DNA of 64,000 nucleotides from Labyrinthula sp. Ha (Eukaryota > Sar > Bigyra > Labyrinthulida > Labyrinthulaceae). The DNA is taken from NCBI GenBank assembly GCA_015227615.1, contig JAALGZ010000027.1, positions 489,587 through 553,586 on the forward strand, in the 5' to 3' direction. Positions 36,301 through 48,060 of this stretch are shown one piece after another. Made by a program: the position numbers and the translations under genes. The notes under the pieces are model-generated. The model was not told the DNA's origin and made no database searches. It was given only the letters and a program-made list of their open reading frames with translations. Each line of letters starts with the position of its first letter. Within the stretch, counting starts at the first letter, position 1.

Positions 36301-39300
36301 TTAGTATCTTTTTTATATTTTTTTCTTAGTTTCACTTCTGCTCGTATACTTTTCTTTTTTGAATATTGCTATATGGAATACATATTGACTTTGGCTTTTG
36401 TTTCCATGGAATAGACTATTGGGTATGCCGTTCCCTCATGCGAACTCTCATAATATATATTTTTTATTATTTACTATTATCTTCTAAAGTACTTTCAACA
36501 TTAGTTGAGAACAATTATTTTCTTATATATTCCACTTACCACAATTGTTGCAAATAGGTTTGAAACATTACACTTATATATTTGATGTTTCTTCTTAAAC
36601 ATGCCATTTTACATCACAATTTCTACTATTAATACATCTCTTTGAGTTTATACTCCCTTCATTATTTATTATATTTTTACTCAAAATTGACAAATTTAAG
36701 ACATAATGGCCCAATATGTCCCAAGTTATGAAGAACGGTATAAGAAAGTATTTCTGGCTATTCTCCTTGTACCATTTGCAAAAAATCCAAGCATTTTTAT
36801 TGTTTTATGACAATACTACATGTTTTATGATTAAATTCCATTCCATTGCAACTACATCGGTAAACTGTATACTTTAAAACTAGCAACAGGGATTTTTCAT
36901 GGCAACATATATATACATATGTATTTGAAAATGACAGTAAACGGATAATAAAACTTTATATACTTAATATATTTTCCATTATTCATATTGGTTACTAGTT
37001 TAGTTGAAAAGTTCCTTAATTTATTCTTTGACCATTTTTATTTCAGTTAATTACAAAGTTTGTTGTTGGTACGTTCTTAGGAGTTGTCTCTTGGTTTCTG
37101 TAAAGAATATGCTTCAAGTGTTTAGAAATTAAGATCTTTACCTTTAAAGAGAGGAAAAACATTCAATAACGTCTAACATGTTCTAATGATAGTCTCTATT
37201 TGTTTTGAAGTAATTAATTTCGTCTGGAAGACTTGAATTGGTGATCTTTAGTTCAATTTCCTAAATTAGTTCATATTAAATATTTTAGAACTCTCTCAAA
37301 ATGATCTAACTTAAATCATTTCAGCTATTTTTATTAGATTCCCCATTTTCAAAAAAATGATTCTCATACAGCTCGCTTTTTAAGGTATGTAGTGTCCTTT
37401 ACCCTTGTTTCAATTAAATAATGGAATTCCAATTCTTTTAGTTAAGTGTCATTGGTTGTTTTCTAAGTCGAGTGATCGATCTTCCATGGGCCCCGATCCT
37501 GCATCTATCTTAAACTAAGAGTTTCAAAAATTCTGAAAATAAATGTCTTTTAGAAAGTTCCTACCATTACCAGGAGAAAATAATTGTGAAATAACTTAGG
37601 TTTTTTCCATCTGCTTGAATTAAATGAAAATTTTCTGGACTTGGTATATGTTTTTAGAACTATTTGCCAATATACTACTTGAAAAATATATTCAAATTTC
37701 CCCCAGTTTTTATCATCAAAAGCAATGTGATTGATCTAGCACTAGCTTAAATATATCTTAATGCCGTTTACCCCCCCCCCCCCCCAGAAATGAATAGAAT
37801 ACTCGCTTTATTTTTTTCTGTAATGGTTTCTTTATCCACACCTATACTTAATATATCAATTCCTAGAGTAAAAGAACTAACATCCCTCGATGATATATTA
37901 TCATATTCCCTAATATTTTGAAACTCCACAGAATAATCTTCAGTCAAGGCATTATTTCTAAACTAAACACAAATGAAAGAAACCAAGTATATATGTTGGT
38001 GTGTGAATTGTATACATCTTCTTTTTTAAAAGACTGGTCATAAACGACACATATACCATTCTGAAATTTTCTTAATAAAAAGTTAGATTAATCAAACTGT
38101 TTTCTGTCATTCAATTTTGATTACAAGGATTTGCTTCTAGAACATATTGGATATGTGTCTGATACTTCAAGCTCCATTAGAATATTCTAAATATGAACTT
38201 TCATTATGCCACTGACTCGACTCGCCTACATTCTCAAACTACGTCATAGATAAAATTATAACATTGGGATACTATGTACGGTAACCTTTTCATTAAAAAA
38301 AAATCCAGGATCTTGTAGCTGTGTCATGTTCTTAGAATCGATATCTGAACTAAAAATGCTTTACTATTGAGAGCCTTTATCGGATTAACGAATTTCTTTA
38401 AGTTCTCCACTACCAAATTTGGCCATTCCAAATTAAGCGACTTAACCTAGATTCAGACGCTAGTCTGAAGGGTCATGAGACGATATTATTTCCAATATCT
38501 TCCTGATACTTCTTCTACACATTTGTATGTTCTTATTTTTCTTGTGGACCTTAACGACAATTGGGATAAATCTCTTTAATCTATTCAGGATGTTTTCATA
38601 TTTAACGGAATAAGAGATGTAGCTAGCACGTTCAAATAAATAAGTAATTTTATACCCCACATGTGTATTGTATGCAAAAGTACATCCCGAGTACCTTCTT
38701 TGCAAATTGAAGATATTTTTTTGAAATAGAGCTAGAAGATTCGGTTCTTAAAAACCCGTTCTTTATATTAAATCTGTTGAATCGTTCTTGTTATTATATG
38801 CTTAACCCTGATGACGAATCTTGAAAATTTTGGTTGAAAGCCTCAAGAGATGAATCAATAACTGCAATTGCAAGTGATAGGGCTATACTAAGCGATAGAA
38901 ATAAGTATAAGAGTTCTTCAACTGCATTTGAGTTTTACTTATCCGATATTATGGAGAACAATTCTTAATCTAAATATTGTTAAGCCCAATAGACTTAAAT
39001 AGAGAGACTATGAAGTTTCAAATCTTCAAAATTTTAATAATTTTTTATTTTATTTCAAGCTTAGTTGTGATTAAAGCAAGATAACGAACTAGAAGTGTAA
39101 ATACATCCTTAATTTATTTAATAGACCAAATGAACTTTGGGATGTTATAAGAGTTACGCCAAGAAGAAATTTCTCAACCTAAGATTCCAATCTTACAACA
39201 GAGGATACAAACTTAATATCAATACAACAATATTTAAAACAATAACCGGCTAAATATACATATTATTAAACAGCGACAATTTGAGTTATATATACATGAA

Positions 39301-39840
39301 GTAGTAAGGATCCATATCTTCTAATATATATCCCATCCATTCAATATTAAAGTTTGAACTCTGAATACGTGAATTTTGAAGTTGAGAAAACCAATAAAAT
39401 TTCGTACAGTGTGCAATACAGCTGTAGTATCTAAACTGATTGAACCAGAAGATAAATAGATCTTTTATCATACACCATATTGCACACTGAATAAACTCTA
39501 TATAGACGTAACTCAACTCCTATATCTTGATTTTTAGAACTTCCATTTTTTTCTGCGAACCTCAAATTCTGAGTTTTTATAGCTTACTACATTTTTTGGT
39601 AAATGGAATATCAATCCATAATATCTATATCACTTTTTGCTTCTAATAGAAATTTTCTTCTGTTGCTTTTTTTTCTTGTAGCTTCTACGTGAATTTAAGG
39701 TATTAGTGTTGGTTCGTATTATGTATTTTGCTGTTCTTAAATGATATATGTCGGTTATAGCCTACTCTATGCCTCTATCCCTATTGAACATCTAACCAGT
39801 GCATTCTAATGTATTATCCAGTTTTCTGCTGATTTCATTT
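33320..39840. other. Long stretch without a supported gene
   Basis: 6.5 kb of AT-rich DNA. Frames at 34310-34519 (-), 35286-35477 (-), 36366-36557 (+), 38460-38705 (-) and 39286-39516 (-) have no recognisable motif. A run of 15 C residues lies at 37771-37785. The part above about 39.7 kb could contain the 3' LTR of the adjoining Copia fossil, but I could not prove a terminal repeat. Confidence 0.5.
37771..37785. repeat. C15 homopolymer
   Basis: Fifteen consecutive C residues in DNA that is otherwise about two thirds A+T. The exact length in the genome may differ because such runs are error-prone in sequencing. Confidence 0.8.
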
Positions 39841-42016
39841 TCTCGTTTTTATTAATTTTTATTTTTCTTGTCAAACATAACTTGTATCATCTTCATAGTT
39901 CTGACAAATATGTTTTATGCTACGGGTTTAGTAAAATATTTATTGGACTGTTCTTTCCAGGAAGAAGCTCAACTTTACAAGTACTATTCTTCAGTACTGT
40001 CCTACTGTAGACATACCACATGCTCATGTGCCTGCTCCTTTTGGATTGGGTATGTCCGTTGAGTACCCTCATTTCCCCTGGTTACCTACCTTAAGGAGTT
40101 TTTGTCCTAACTTCTATTCCATAAAGTTGAAAATGTTCAAGACACATTGCAATGTATATAAGACGCTAGAATGCCCAATTTTTCCAGCTACAGTTGAATT
40201 TTTAGATGCGGTTTTCTGACGCTTAATTTCCCAGTTAATGCACGAATCATTTGCTATTGATAAGTAACCATTTAATAAGCACTTATCCGAAGATACATCT
40301 TCCAACTGGCATCTGTCTATAAATTCATATCTATCTGTTTTGTATTCTTAAATCTAAATCTGGAATTCCTTGCTTGATAAGCGCATTTAACTATTTACTT
40401 GGCATATCTGACCTGTTCTACTCCAGATTTCGCCGCAAAGACTGTCAATCTGTTTACTGTAAAGGTAAAACTTGGTCTACAAATACAAGCAACGCAAGAC
40501 AGGATACCGATAGGACTCTGAAATAGTTTTTATTTTATTTATTCCTCAGTTTTTTAATAATACATAACAGAATAGTATGGAGTAGTAACATTCTTAGTCA
40601 CTTCATACTCATACAATTCGTATATCAACAGAATATACTTTTTAGCACAGATATCAAGAGACAACTTTTAAACCTCAATCTCAAAACCTATATATTTTGC
40701 TGTAACATTCTCCCCTTTTAATATATATGCGAGTTATGATTTCTTCGATATAGCATCAATGTTCTCTAAACTTTCTCAAGTAAGAATGATATCATTAACC
40801 TATAATGTCAGAAGTACAAGAGACCCATTTGGTCCCTTAAAATTGCATATAACTGTTTTAATTATACAGCGTGTAAATCCCATTGAACAAATGTAACTAT
40901 TTATGTCTTAATACTATGCCTTAGAACTTTTTATGGATCTATATATGCCCTTCTTACTTCTCGATACCATTTTCTGACGATCCTGATGATATAACCTAGG
41001 AAGTTCATAATACCTGTAGATGTTCCAGTCTGCGTTCAACAAAGCATTTGAAATATCTAAATGTTTCATTTTGAGTTCATTGGCTGCGGCAAATACAATG
41101 AAAATTCTTATTCCTTATTTTGATGCTACCGGTGAATATATTGATTCATGATCTTGAGAACCTTTTTCGTTGGCAGCAAACATAACCTTATATATTGTTT
41201 TTTCTTGTTATTTTGCTGTTTTAGCTGAAAGAATTTCTATGAACTTGTAAATCATTGTCCCAGTTGGGACAGAACTTTTTGAAACTTTTTTGCATTTTAC
41301 CATTGATCAAAACTTCTTTTTCTAATTTTGGCAAAATTTTATCCTTTTTTTTGCCTGTGATGTTGCTTGTGATTGAAATATGGTTTTGGAAGCTTCTCTT
41401 TCACGGTTTTTTTGTTGAGATGTAACTATATATATATACCTGTCTTGTGAACTTCTGTTGCATTATAGTGTGTCTTCGTTTTTGAATACTATTTGTCTGG
41501 TGAAAAGAACATAGTAACCTTTCACTCTCTAGATGAACGTCTAAGCGAATGAATTGGTTCTTCAAAGTCCTTCTCCATTCTTATGCTCTGAAATTGCTGT
41601 TGCAGATTATTTTCCTTTGAGGTATCAGCTGATTCCCTCGTCACATTTCTTGTTATCTGTCGAAATGCGTAGCTCCTGTTCAGATTGTTGATGTGTCTAG
41701 ATATAATCATGTTTCTAGATTGTTTATCTAGTATATAATACCCTGAAGAGCTGGCAGTTGATTCGAGGAAATATATTTCAACGTTACAAGATTCAATTTT
41801 TGATCATGTTTGTTTGTTCAAGTTGTAAGACTTTTGCCCAAAATAAATCTATGTGGTATTTACAGGATTTTATTTCTTAGGATGGTGTAAGGAGGGTTTT
41901 CAAAACCTTTGTGCATGAAGATGTGATTTATTTTGACCACTTTAAGAGCTGTAAAATGTCAGAATTCTTGTTTATCTTAGACTTTAGAGCCATGACTCTT
42001 GTATTCTGAAGTATGA

Positions 42017-42037
42017 TAGTTAATAGTTAATAGTTAA
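42017..42037 (-). repeat. TTAACTA x3, 3' tail of LINE copy A
   Basis: Three perfect tandem copies of the heptamer at the 3' terminus of the LINE, in place of a poly(A) tail. The other copy ends in a degenerate version of the same repeat at 47732-47752. Confidence 0.75.
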
Positions 42038-42099
42038 GGTGGGAGTAAGGTACTACATCTGAAAAACCACCCATGCGTTTACCTTACGAACCGGGGATG

Positions 42100-42175
42100 G
42101 TTCATCCTTCACTAGGTAAGATTCCAGTCTCGTGGTTCTACTGCCACTAAACTAAACTTCGTGATGTAACTTTGT
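42100..42175 (-). other. tRNA-like sequence in the LINE A 3' UTR
   Basis: On the minus strand TAGTTTAGTGG matches a Pol III A box (compare eukaryotic tRNA-Gly), and CCGGTTCGTAAGG resembles the start of a B box about 62 nt later. The same pair occurs in LINE copy B (about 47613-47685). Spacing is longer than in most tRNAs and no cloverleaf could be closed by eye, so I call it tRNA-like only. Confidence 0.4.
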
Positions 42176-45100
42176 GACACTATTGGTATGATGGCGATAG
42201 TTTTCCCGTTGTACTCATTTATCGCATTTGATCTCGCAAAATAGTGATTTCCCAAAATTTGCGAATAATCCAAATCTAAATAAACAAATCACGTAAAAAA
42301 TCATGAAAGAGACTGAGATATTGCCAGACGTCTTATCTAGCGCTCCAGTTATCAAACTAATTGATTCAAGTTTCTTTGTTGACCTTATTGAGGTGACATG
42401 CACAAAATTTTTACTTCTCTTGCTGTTCTTTCTTTTATTTTAAAAGATAATCGTGGTTTATGAAGAGATCCTGCTAAGCTACCTCCGACTAGACGTCCAA
42501 GAAGCGGATGAGGCCAAAAGTTAATTCAGGTACACTTGAGAGATATATCGGACGATTAATTAGAGTATGTTGAGCTATGTTCCATTATTATTGAAGTAAA
42601 TTCTTCTCATCTTAGTTATTTATAGTCGTGGATGCGAATATTGGGTTCATGGCTTCAGAGTGGGAAGATAATTATGGTGGGAATGGCTCGTTCTCCCCTG
42701 GTAGTGGTAGGTGAAGAGGGGACAGGGCTCGTATTTGCTCCAGTGGTGCGTCAAAGTGTTCAAGAGGCGAGTTCAGGATTTCAGCTGGGATATGATTTTG
42801 TGGGAATAGGTGTGCTTCAAGTTTCCTTGAGCATTCCGCCAGTTCTATATCCGTTTCTGCAGCTGGGCACGCTTCTAGCCAACTCTTTTGCTTTTCTTTT
42901 ACTATTTTTAGGATGTTTATGTCTCCAGCTTTGAGGATGTTAGCTTTCTTCATGTGTTCAAGTGCTTGTATTGGATTATATTGACAGAGGGCGCAGTTTA
43001 TGTTTCTGGATAATTTGTTCAAGGCCTTAGATATTTTTTTTGTTTTCAAGGTTCCATAACTCGCTGCCGTATTGGATTTTTGAAACCACTAGCACTTTCA
43101 CTATATCATTTTTCTTTCTGGATGTTATCACGTTATTCCTCCGTATTGAATGTAGTTGACAAAGTGTTTCTTCTGCAGCTTTGATTATAGCAAACGGGTT
43201 GAGTTGTGTTTCAGCTATTGCTGAGATATGCACTAAAAGATATCTAAAGGTCTTTACCCCTGTAATGATTCCAAGGTTGGTTTCCAGGTCTTCTTCTGGT
43301 GGGATGTTATTATAGAGCAAGTTTTGTTTAGCTGCAGGAATTGTGAATTATGTTACGGTTGGCTCTCTCCGCGATTATATTGAGCTGTGGAGTTTTCTTT
43401 GGTGAAGATCCGCGTGTTATTCCTGTCTTCCTGCAAAACTTTGGGATGGAGCTGTTTTCAAGCTCTTTTTCTTGAATCATATATATAAGTTTTATAAAGG
43501 ATTCTATATTGTTCAATATTCGCTTCAATATACCCCTCAAGACTTTTGACATTTCTCTGATTGAGTTATAGATCTCAACTCACTTTTATTCGGAGAATAA
43601 ATCGGTAACCGGAATAACTTCACGTTGTCGCTTATATCCATGAGTCAATGGTTGAAAGGTGTCACAGTACAGAATTTCCAAATGAAATGTTGTTTTATCC
43701 TATCTTTTCTTGTTAATGATGGACTTGGTGTGTTCTCCTGCGAGCATACTTCACGTAATCGTTTTCCTTCGCTCTGGTCTAGGAGATTGTAAAATTACAT
43801 AGTGTTATTTTTATAATATTTTCGCTCGGATGACCGAAGAAGTCGTGTAAGTTGAAGGATAGCAGGGCTGTTTCGCCTAAAGAACTGACCTGATCCTAAA
43901 GATAAGGATTTAAGCGAAATAAGTTGTTCTTTCCCAAATGAAAAGTTATTTTCTGTTTCTCAATTCTTGGGTATAGGGTATCTTTTGTGCTTCTGCAACG
44001 ATTTTTACATCTTTTCTGAGTAAAGTCTGTAAGGAGAGCAGTAAAATATCTTTTTCTGAATCCATAACATGTATATTTCTTATTTCTATAGTTTTCCAGT
44101 TAGATAAATATAGGGTTAGATCCCCTGTTCTTACTAAATATTCATAGATTTCCTTTGGGATTAATCTTACTCCTGTCAATTTCCTTTACATTCTTTAGTA
44201 AATTTAAATATCATTTGGATGTGGCACGCAGAGATACCTAACTATCTAAAAGAACTTTTCCTTTTTTGTTTTATAAATAGATTAAAAAGCGAGGAAATAT
44301 TAGCTAACAATCTGAACTAGAAGACTCAGAACTGTTAATTTTGTAGAAAAAAGAATCTGAATGGATGGAGTGATAATCGGATTTAATAGCAAAGTTTGCT
44401 TGTTCTTGTTGTTGTGTCTGAAAATTTTATCAGTGTGTCCTAATTTTTATTTCGCAATATTCACAGAAAGCTTCTGAAGAATCGGTTATGATGTGTCCTC
44501 ACTTGTTACAACCATGACAACAGATATCGATCTACGTTCTATTTTTCTTTTTGGGTATTTTTTTGTTCGAGAAATGAGAATTCTTTTTTAATACAACATT
44601 AAGGATATCTAACTCTTATGTGTATTGATCATATTTTTTGTAAACATTCAAGTAAAAACACACATTTAGTTAAAACTCGATTTCAGGTCTGATATACTTG
44701 ACCTAGTTGCCTGTGAATACGTTCAATACCACCTCGATTTTTAGGTCCCCTGACATCTTTCCTTCATATTGTTCGCAGTCCGAAAGTACATAATCAAAAT
44801 GGTGTATTTTCTTATAAGATGAGCTGCCTGCAACTTTTCTTAGAGCTTTTGAAGCTTTCTTCTCTTCTAACGACAGTCAATGACGAAGACTTTTTTATTT
44901 CCTTCAAAGTTTTTCCCGGGGTTGATATGTCACGCACTTTACGAAGAATGTTATTACCTACGTGCTCAAAAATGAGGCACAAAGCTTCAGCCTCCTGATG
45001 ATGTTTGGAACCTGTTGATTATTTCTTTTCTAACTCATTTCTGGTTGTAGTATTGGAAGCATCAGGGTTACAAAAGCTTTTTGTATATATTTTTGATCCC

Positions 45101-45179
45101 ATTCCCATGCATCAAGCTGCGTATTCTTCCTTGGAAGAAATACCGCGCCTTTTAAATTAAGAATTAATACTGTTTTCAT

Positions 45180-46415
45180 TGTTATATTCTCTCTTTTAAA
45201 AAGCAGCTGTTAACCTGTTGGTTTGTATTTTAAAATCGTTGATTCTTAAAAGTTAAGTGTCGGGTTAAACCTAGTCTACATTCCTATCGCTAGTGAGCAC
45301 AGAACTGGCACCTGCTACTAATTAGAAATAAGCTTAATTGCATTGATCTGATCTTGTTACGTAAGTTTATCAGAGAAATGAACACCTAAATTTGTTTCTG
45401 CTATAGCACTCGTGGAGTTTTATGATGGATGAGGTTCTTCAATTAGTAGTTCTAAAAGTTCGTGATTTTTAATCTCATCGCTAAAGTTTAAATAATTTGA
45501 GTGAAACCCGTTAAATTTAATCAGAAATTTTATTTATATCCCCTGAAAGCTTAAGCACTTTAAAGATTATTAAAGTAACCTCAAAATCCGTTACCCTATA
45601 AATTTTAAAATCTTTTCTGAGATTAAGTAACATTTTATGAGAAGTATCTTTATCCTTCGCAAGAAGAAAATGTTTATACAACATATGTGTTTCTTTAACG
45701 TCATTTGTTTTTCGCTGGTTTTCTCAGTAGATGTTTACTGTGAGCATGGAATATTATCTGGGGTCATCCATAGGTCAACCACTATGGCTTCTCTATTCTT
45801 CATTTTCTAACTCTTAAGTGTACGCTGAACCAGGTCGAGTCAACAAAGGGAATTCATTCGGATCCTAGAAAAAAGTTTGATGGAGTTAGTGCTATCGTTT
45901 GTTGTTAGTTAGCAAACCTAAAGTGGGGCTTTATGTTTGGTGGTATTTGCTAGGTAAGCTGTTAAGCTTTCTGCAACTGTAATTCTTCCCCTTGTGTTTA
46001 CAGACACTCCAGTAATAGGAGTGTTTTCTAGGCGCCTTCCAGTAGACATACTGCCATGAGAATAACTTATGAATATCCAATAGATATAAGTTGGTTCCCT
46101 TAAAGTACTTGTTCTTAATTATTTCAACGTAATTTTGTAATTTAAAATAGTAATTAGAATCGTAGTACTAAATTATTAAATTACCACTAGGGTATTTGCA
46201 TTTCGAAAACCACAATAAAATAAGTGCTCCTCTATTTCCAAGTTAAAAATTAATTTAAAATATATCAATTATTTTACAAAATTATTAAAGTTTTGTCTTC
46301 TCTATGAAAATATCTTCTTCAACCTTGTATTTCTTTATTAGTTATTTCACTAAGCTATTTTTTTGGTTCCTATTTCTGATGTCTTTCTGTATAAATACTG
46401 TTTCCAAGTATATCT
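45180..46415. other. Region between Copia gag and LINE copy B
   Basis: No gene is seen. By position, the 5' LTR of the Copia fossil should begin just above 45180, but no terminal repeat could be matched to the 39.8 kb end. The rest is AT-rich sequence without recognisable motifs. Confidence 0.4.
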
Positions 46416-46419
46416 CCCC

Positions 46420-47752
46420 AATCATGCTCCGAGCAGAAACTGTACTACAGCGTTTGCTGCAGCCGAGTACAACTTCCTCAACCACAACACATCACCAGAA
46501 AAAGAGTTGGAAACCAAAATTGAAGCTATCAAAGGGGTCAAAACCTTTAGATATCTTGGAGTTGACCTAACAGCAACAGTTGAAACCCTAAATAATCCAC
46601 ATGCGAGAATTACAATTGCACACGAAACACTCCCTGAAATACAACCAATATCAAGGAACAACTCTATAACATCCAGAAGGAAGTAGAAAAATAGCTGAAT
46701 TACTAGTGGTCTCCAAGATCCAACGTAGTAGCGAGTTCTGTAACCTGAAAATTCAGAACACAAAGAAAGCATTGAATCAGCTATTCGGGTACATAAAACA
46801 CATCTTCCAGCCTAATCCAACGCAAGCACTTGAACACATGTAGAAAGTCAACAGGCTCAAAACAGGAGATATAAATATCCAAACACATAATAAAACAAGA
46901 ACATAAGAGTTTGATAGGAGCATGTCCAGCAATTGAAACAGATTTGGAGCTGGCAGAACCTTCAAGGAAATTTGAAAGGCATCTTTTCCCACTTAATTCT
47001 ACCGCAGCTGTAAACCTGAACTTGCCTCTGGTACAATACGAACTCTGCCCCGCATTCATCCACCATCACCCGAAGAGAACGAGCTATCTCCGCAACAAGT
47101 ACCCTCCTGTTCAGAAACCACACCCACCATATCCCATGTACATCTATGAATAAGAGGGGTGAATAAGAAGAGTTCATGAGACTCAAGAAACTGACTCAAA
47201 ACATATTAACTCAGCCTAGTGTATATTTGCCATGTACACTTGAAGTAACTTTTGGATCCATCCGCTTCTTGTACCGCTAGTCAGAAGTAGCTTAGTTGGA
47301 ACTCTTTGTATATGACAATTATCTTGTATAATATGAAGAAAATTAACAAGAGAAGTATAAGACTTCTGCACGTTATCTCAGTGAAGTCAGCAAAGAAACC
47401 AGGAGCAATTGTTCTTGTAATTGGAGCTTCAAATATAATGCTTTGTAATAGCTCAATATCTTTCAAGGTTTCTTGCGTGATTTGTCAATTGCAGTTCAGA
47501 TTATTTGCAATTTTTGGGAAATCACTATTTTGGAAGTTCAAGTGCAATAAATGAGTACAACGGGAAAGCTATCACAATCCCACCAATGGTCTCCCGAAGT
47601 AACATTACGAAGCTTAGTTTAGTGACAGTAGGACCACGAGGCTGGAACCTTCCCTAGTGAACGATGAGATATTCTCGGTTCGTAAGATAATCACATAGGC
47701 GGCTTTGCAGATGTAGTACCCTACTCGCATCTTAGCTATTAACTACCAACTA
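46420..47752 (+). mobile_element. LINE copy B (5'-truncated), opposite orientation to copy A
   Basis: Plus-strand sequence homologous to copy A. Frame 46363-46686 carries LETKIEAIKGVKTFRYLGVD, the RT thumb region. Later frames carry EHVQQLKQ-type and ACPAIETDLELAEPSRKFE sequence (46911-47153). Frame 47306-47554 ends FGKSLFWKFKCNK. Several frame changes and in-frame stops break it. The 3' UTR has the same tRNA-like A-box/B-box pair (from about 47613) and ends with TTAGCTA TTAACTA CCAACTA at 47732-47752. The 5' boundary is judged from where similarity to copy A and the locally higher G+C begin. Confidence 0.75.
47732..47752 (+). repeat. Degenerate TTAACTA heptamers, 3' tail of LINE copy B
   Basis: Three heptamers in a row, TTAGCTA, TTAACTA and CCAACTA, at the 3' end of the LINE. 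They are a decayed form of the perfect array at the end of copy A. Confidence 0.65.
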
Positions 47753-47829
47753 CATACTGCAGTAATTCCTATTAAGAAATGCAATATGGCTAAGTTATAA
47801 AACTTTCTGTTTACCTTCATAAGGCTCTT

Positions 47830-48060
47830 GCAATATTTGGGAAAAAGTTTCAGCTTGTTCTGTGATATCATTATTGTAGGAAGTTGCTGTATTTGAGTTT
47901 TGCTATCATATTGGGAAATATGGAGTGAATTCTTACAGAATATCCTTGCTGTATACACAAACTTTTGTTGTTACAATGGATAGCATAAGGTATTAGTTAA
48001 CTTGAGGACCAAATTTGGTTTGAAGTACTAACTGAAACTACTGTATTTATTGATGTAGAC
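47830..48060 (+). repeat. Dispersed repeat, copy 1 (LTR-like)
   Basis: This segment aligns in direct orientation with 60780-61010. The best part is about 47950-48050 against 60895-61000: both contain a TTAGTTAACTTG / ATAGTTAAGTTG stretch, then ATTTGGTTTG, GTACTAA and TGTTTATT/TGTATTTATTGATG-like blocks. The two copies lie 13 kb apart on either side of the DHHC gene. They may be LTRs or 3' ends of related elements. Identity looks like roughly 70-75% over the best 100 bp by eye. Confidence 0.5.

Larger units (their letters stand above)
42017..43555 (-). mobile_element. LINE copy A (5'-truncated), inserted in the Copia fossil
   Basis: Minus-strand frames 43328-43552, 43027-43320, 42672-43049 and 42215-42403 match, in order, the frames of the LINE copy at 46.4-47.75 kb. 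Shared blocks include GVKTFRYL, then SKIQYGSELWNLENK (the thumb region of non-LTR reverse transcriptases), ALEHMKKAN, and SWLEACPAAETDIELAE against ACPAIETDLELAE. The last frame ends FGKSLFCEIKCDK in A and FGKSLFWKFKCNK in B. The frames lie in different phases, so at least two or three frameshifts separate them. The 3' end is three perfect copies of TTAACTA (TAGTTAA on the + strand, 42017-42037). The endonuclease and most of the RT palm are missing: a 5'-truncated insertion. Confidence 0.8.
39850..45179 (-). mobile_element. Fossil Ty1/Copia LTR retrotransposon with a nested LINE
   Basis: Minus-strand parts occur in Copia (Pseudoviridae) order. The gag-like start is near 45179 (LDAWEWDQK, as in Copia gag) and a CCHC-like knuckle near 44520. 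The end of the protease and pre-integrase region lies at 43946-44180 (ILLLSLQTLLRKDVKIVAE). Integrase traces lie at 43.6-43.9 and 41.7-42.0 kb, including SGYYILDKQSRNMIISRHIN at 41690-41760. Reverse transcriptase lies at about 40.7-41.2 kb (MKHLDISNALLNADW, then LLTLYVNDIILT-like sequence), and RNase H with the C-terminal end at 40305-39890 (CINWEIKRQKTASKNS). A LINE (42017 to about 43555) sits inside the integrase region. LTRs were not delimited. The copy is broken many times (more than ten) and is old. Confidence 0.8.
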
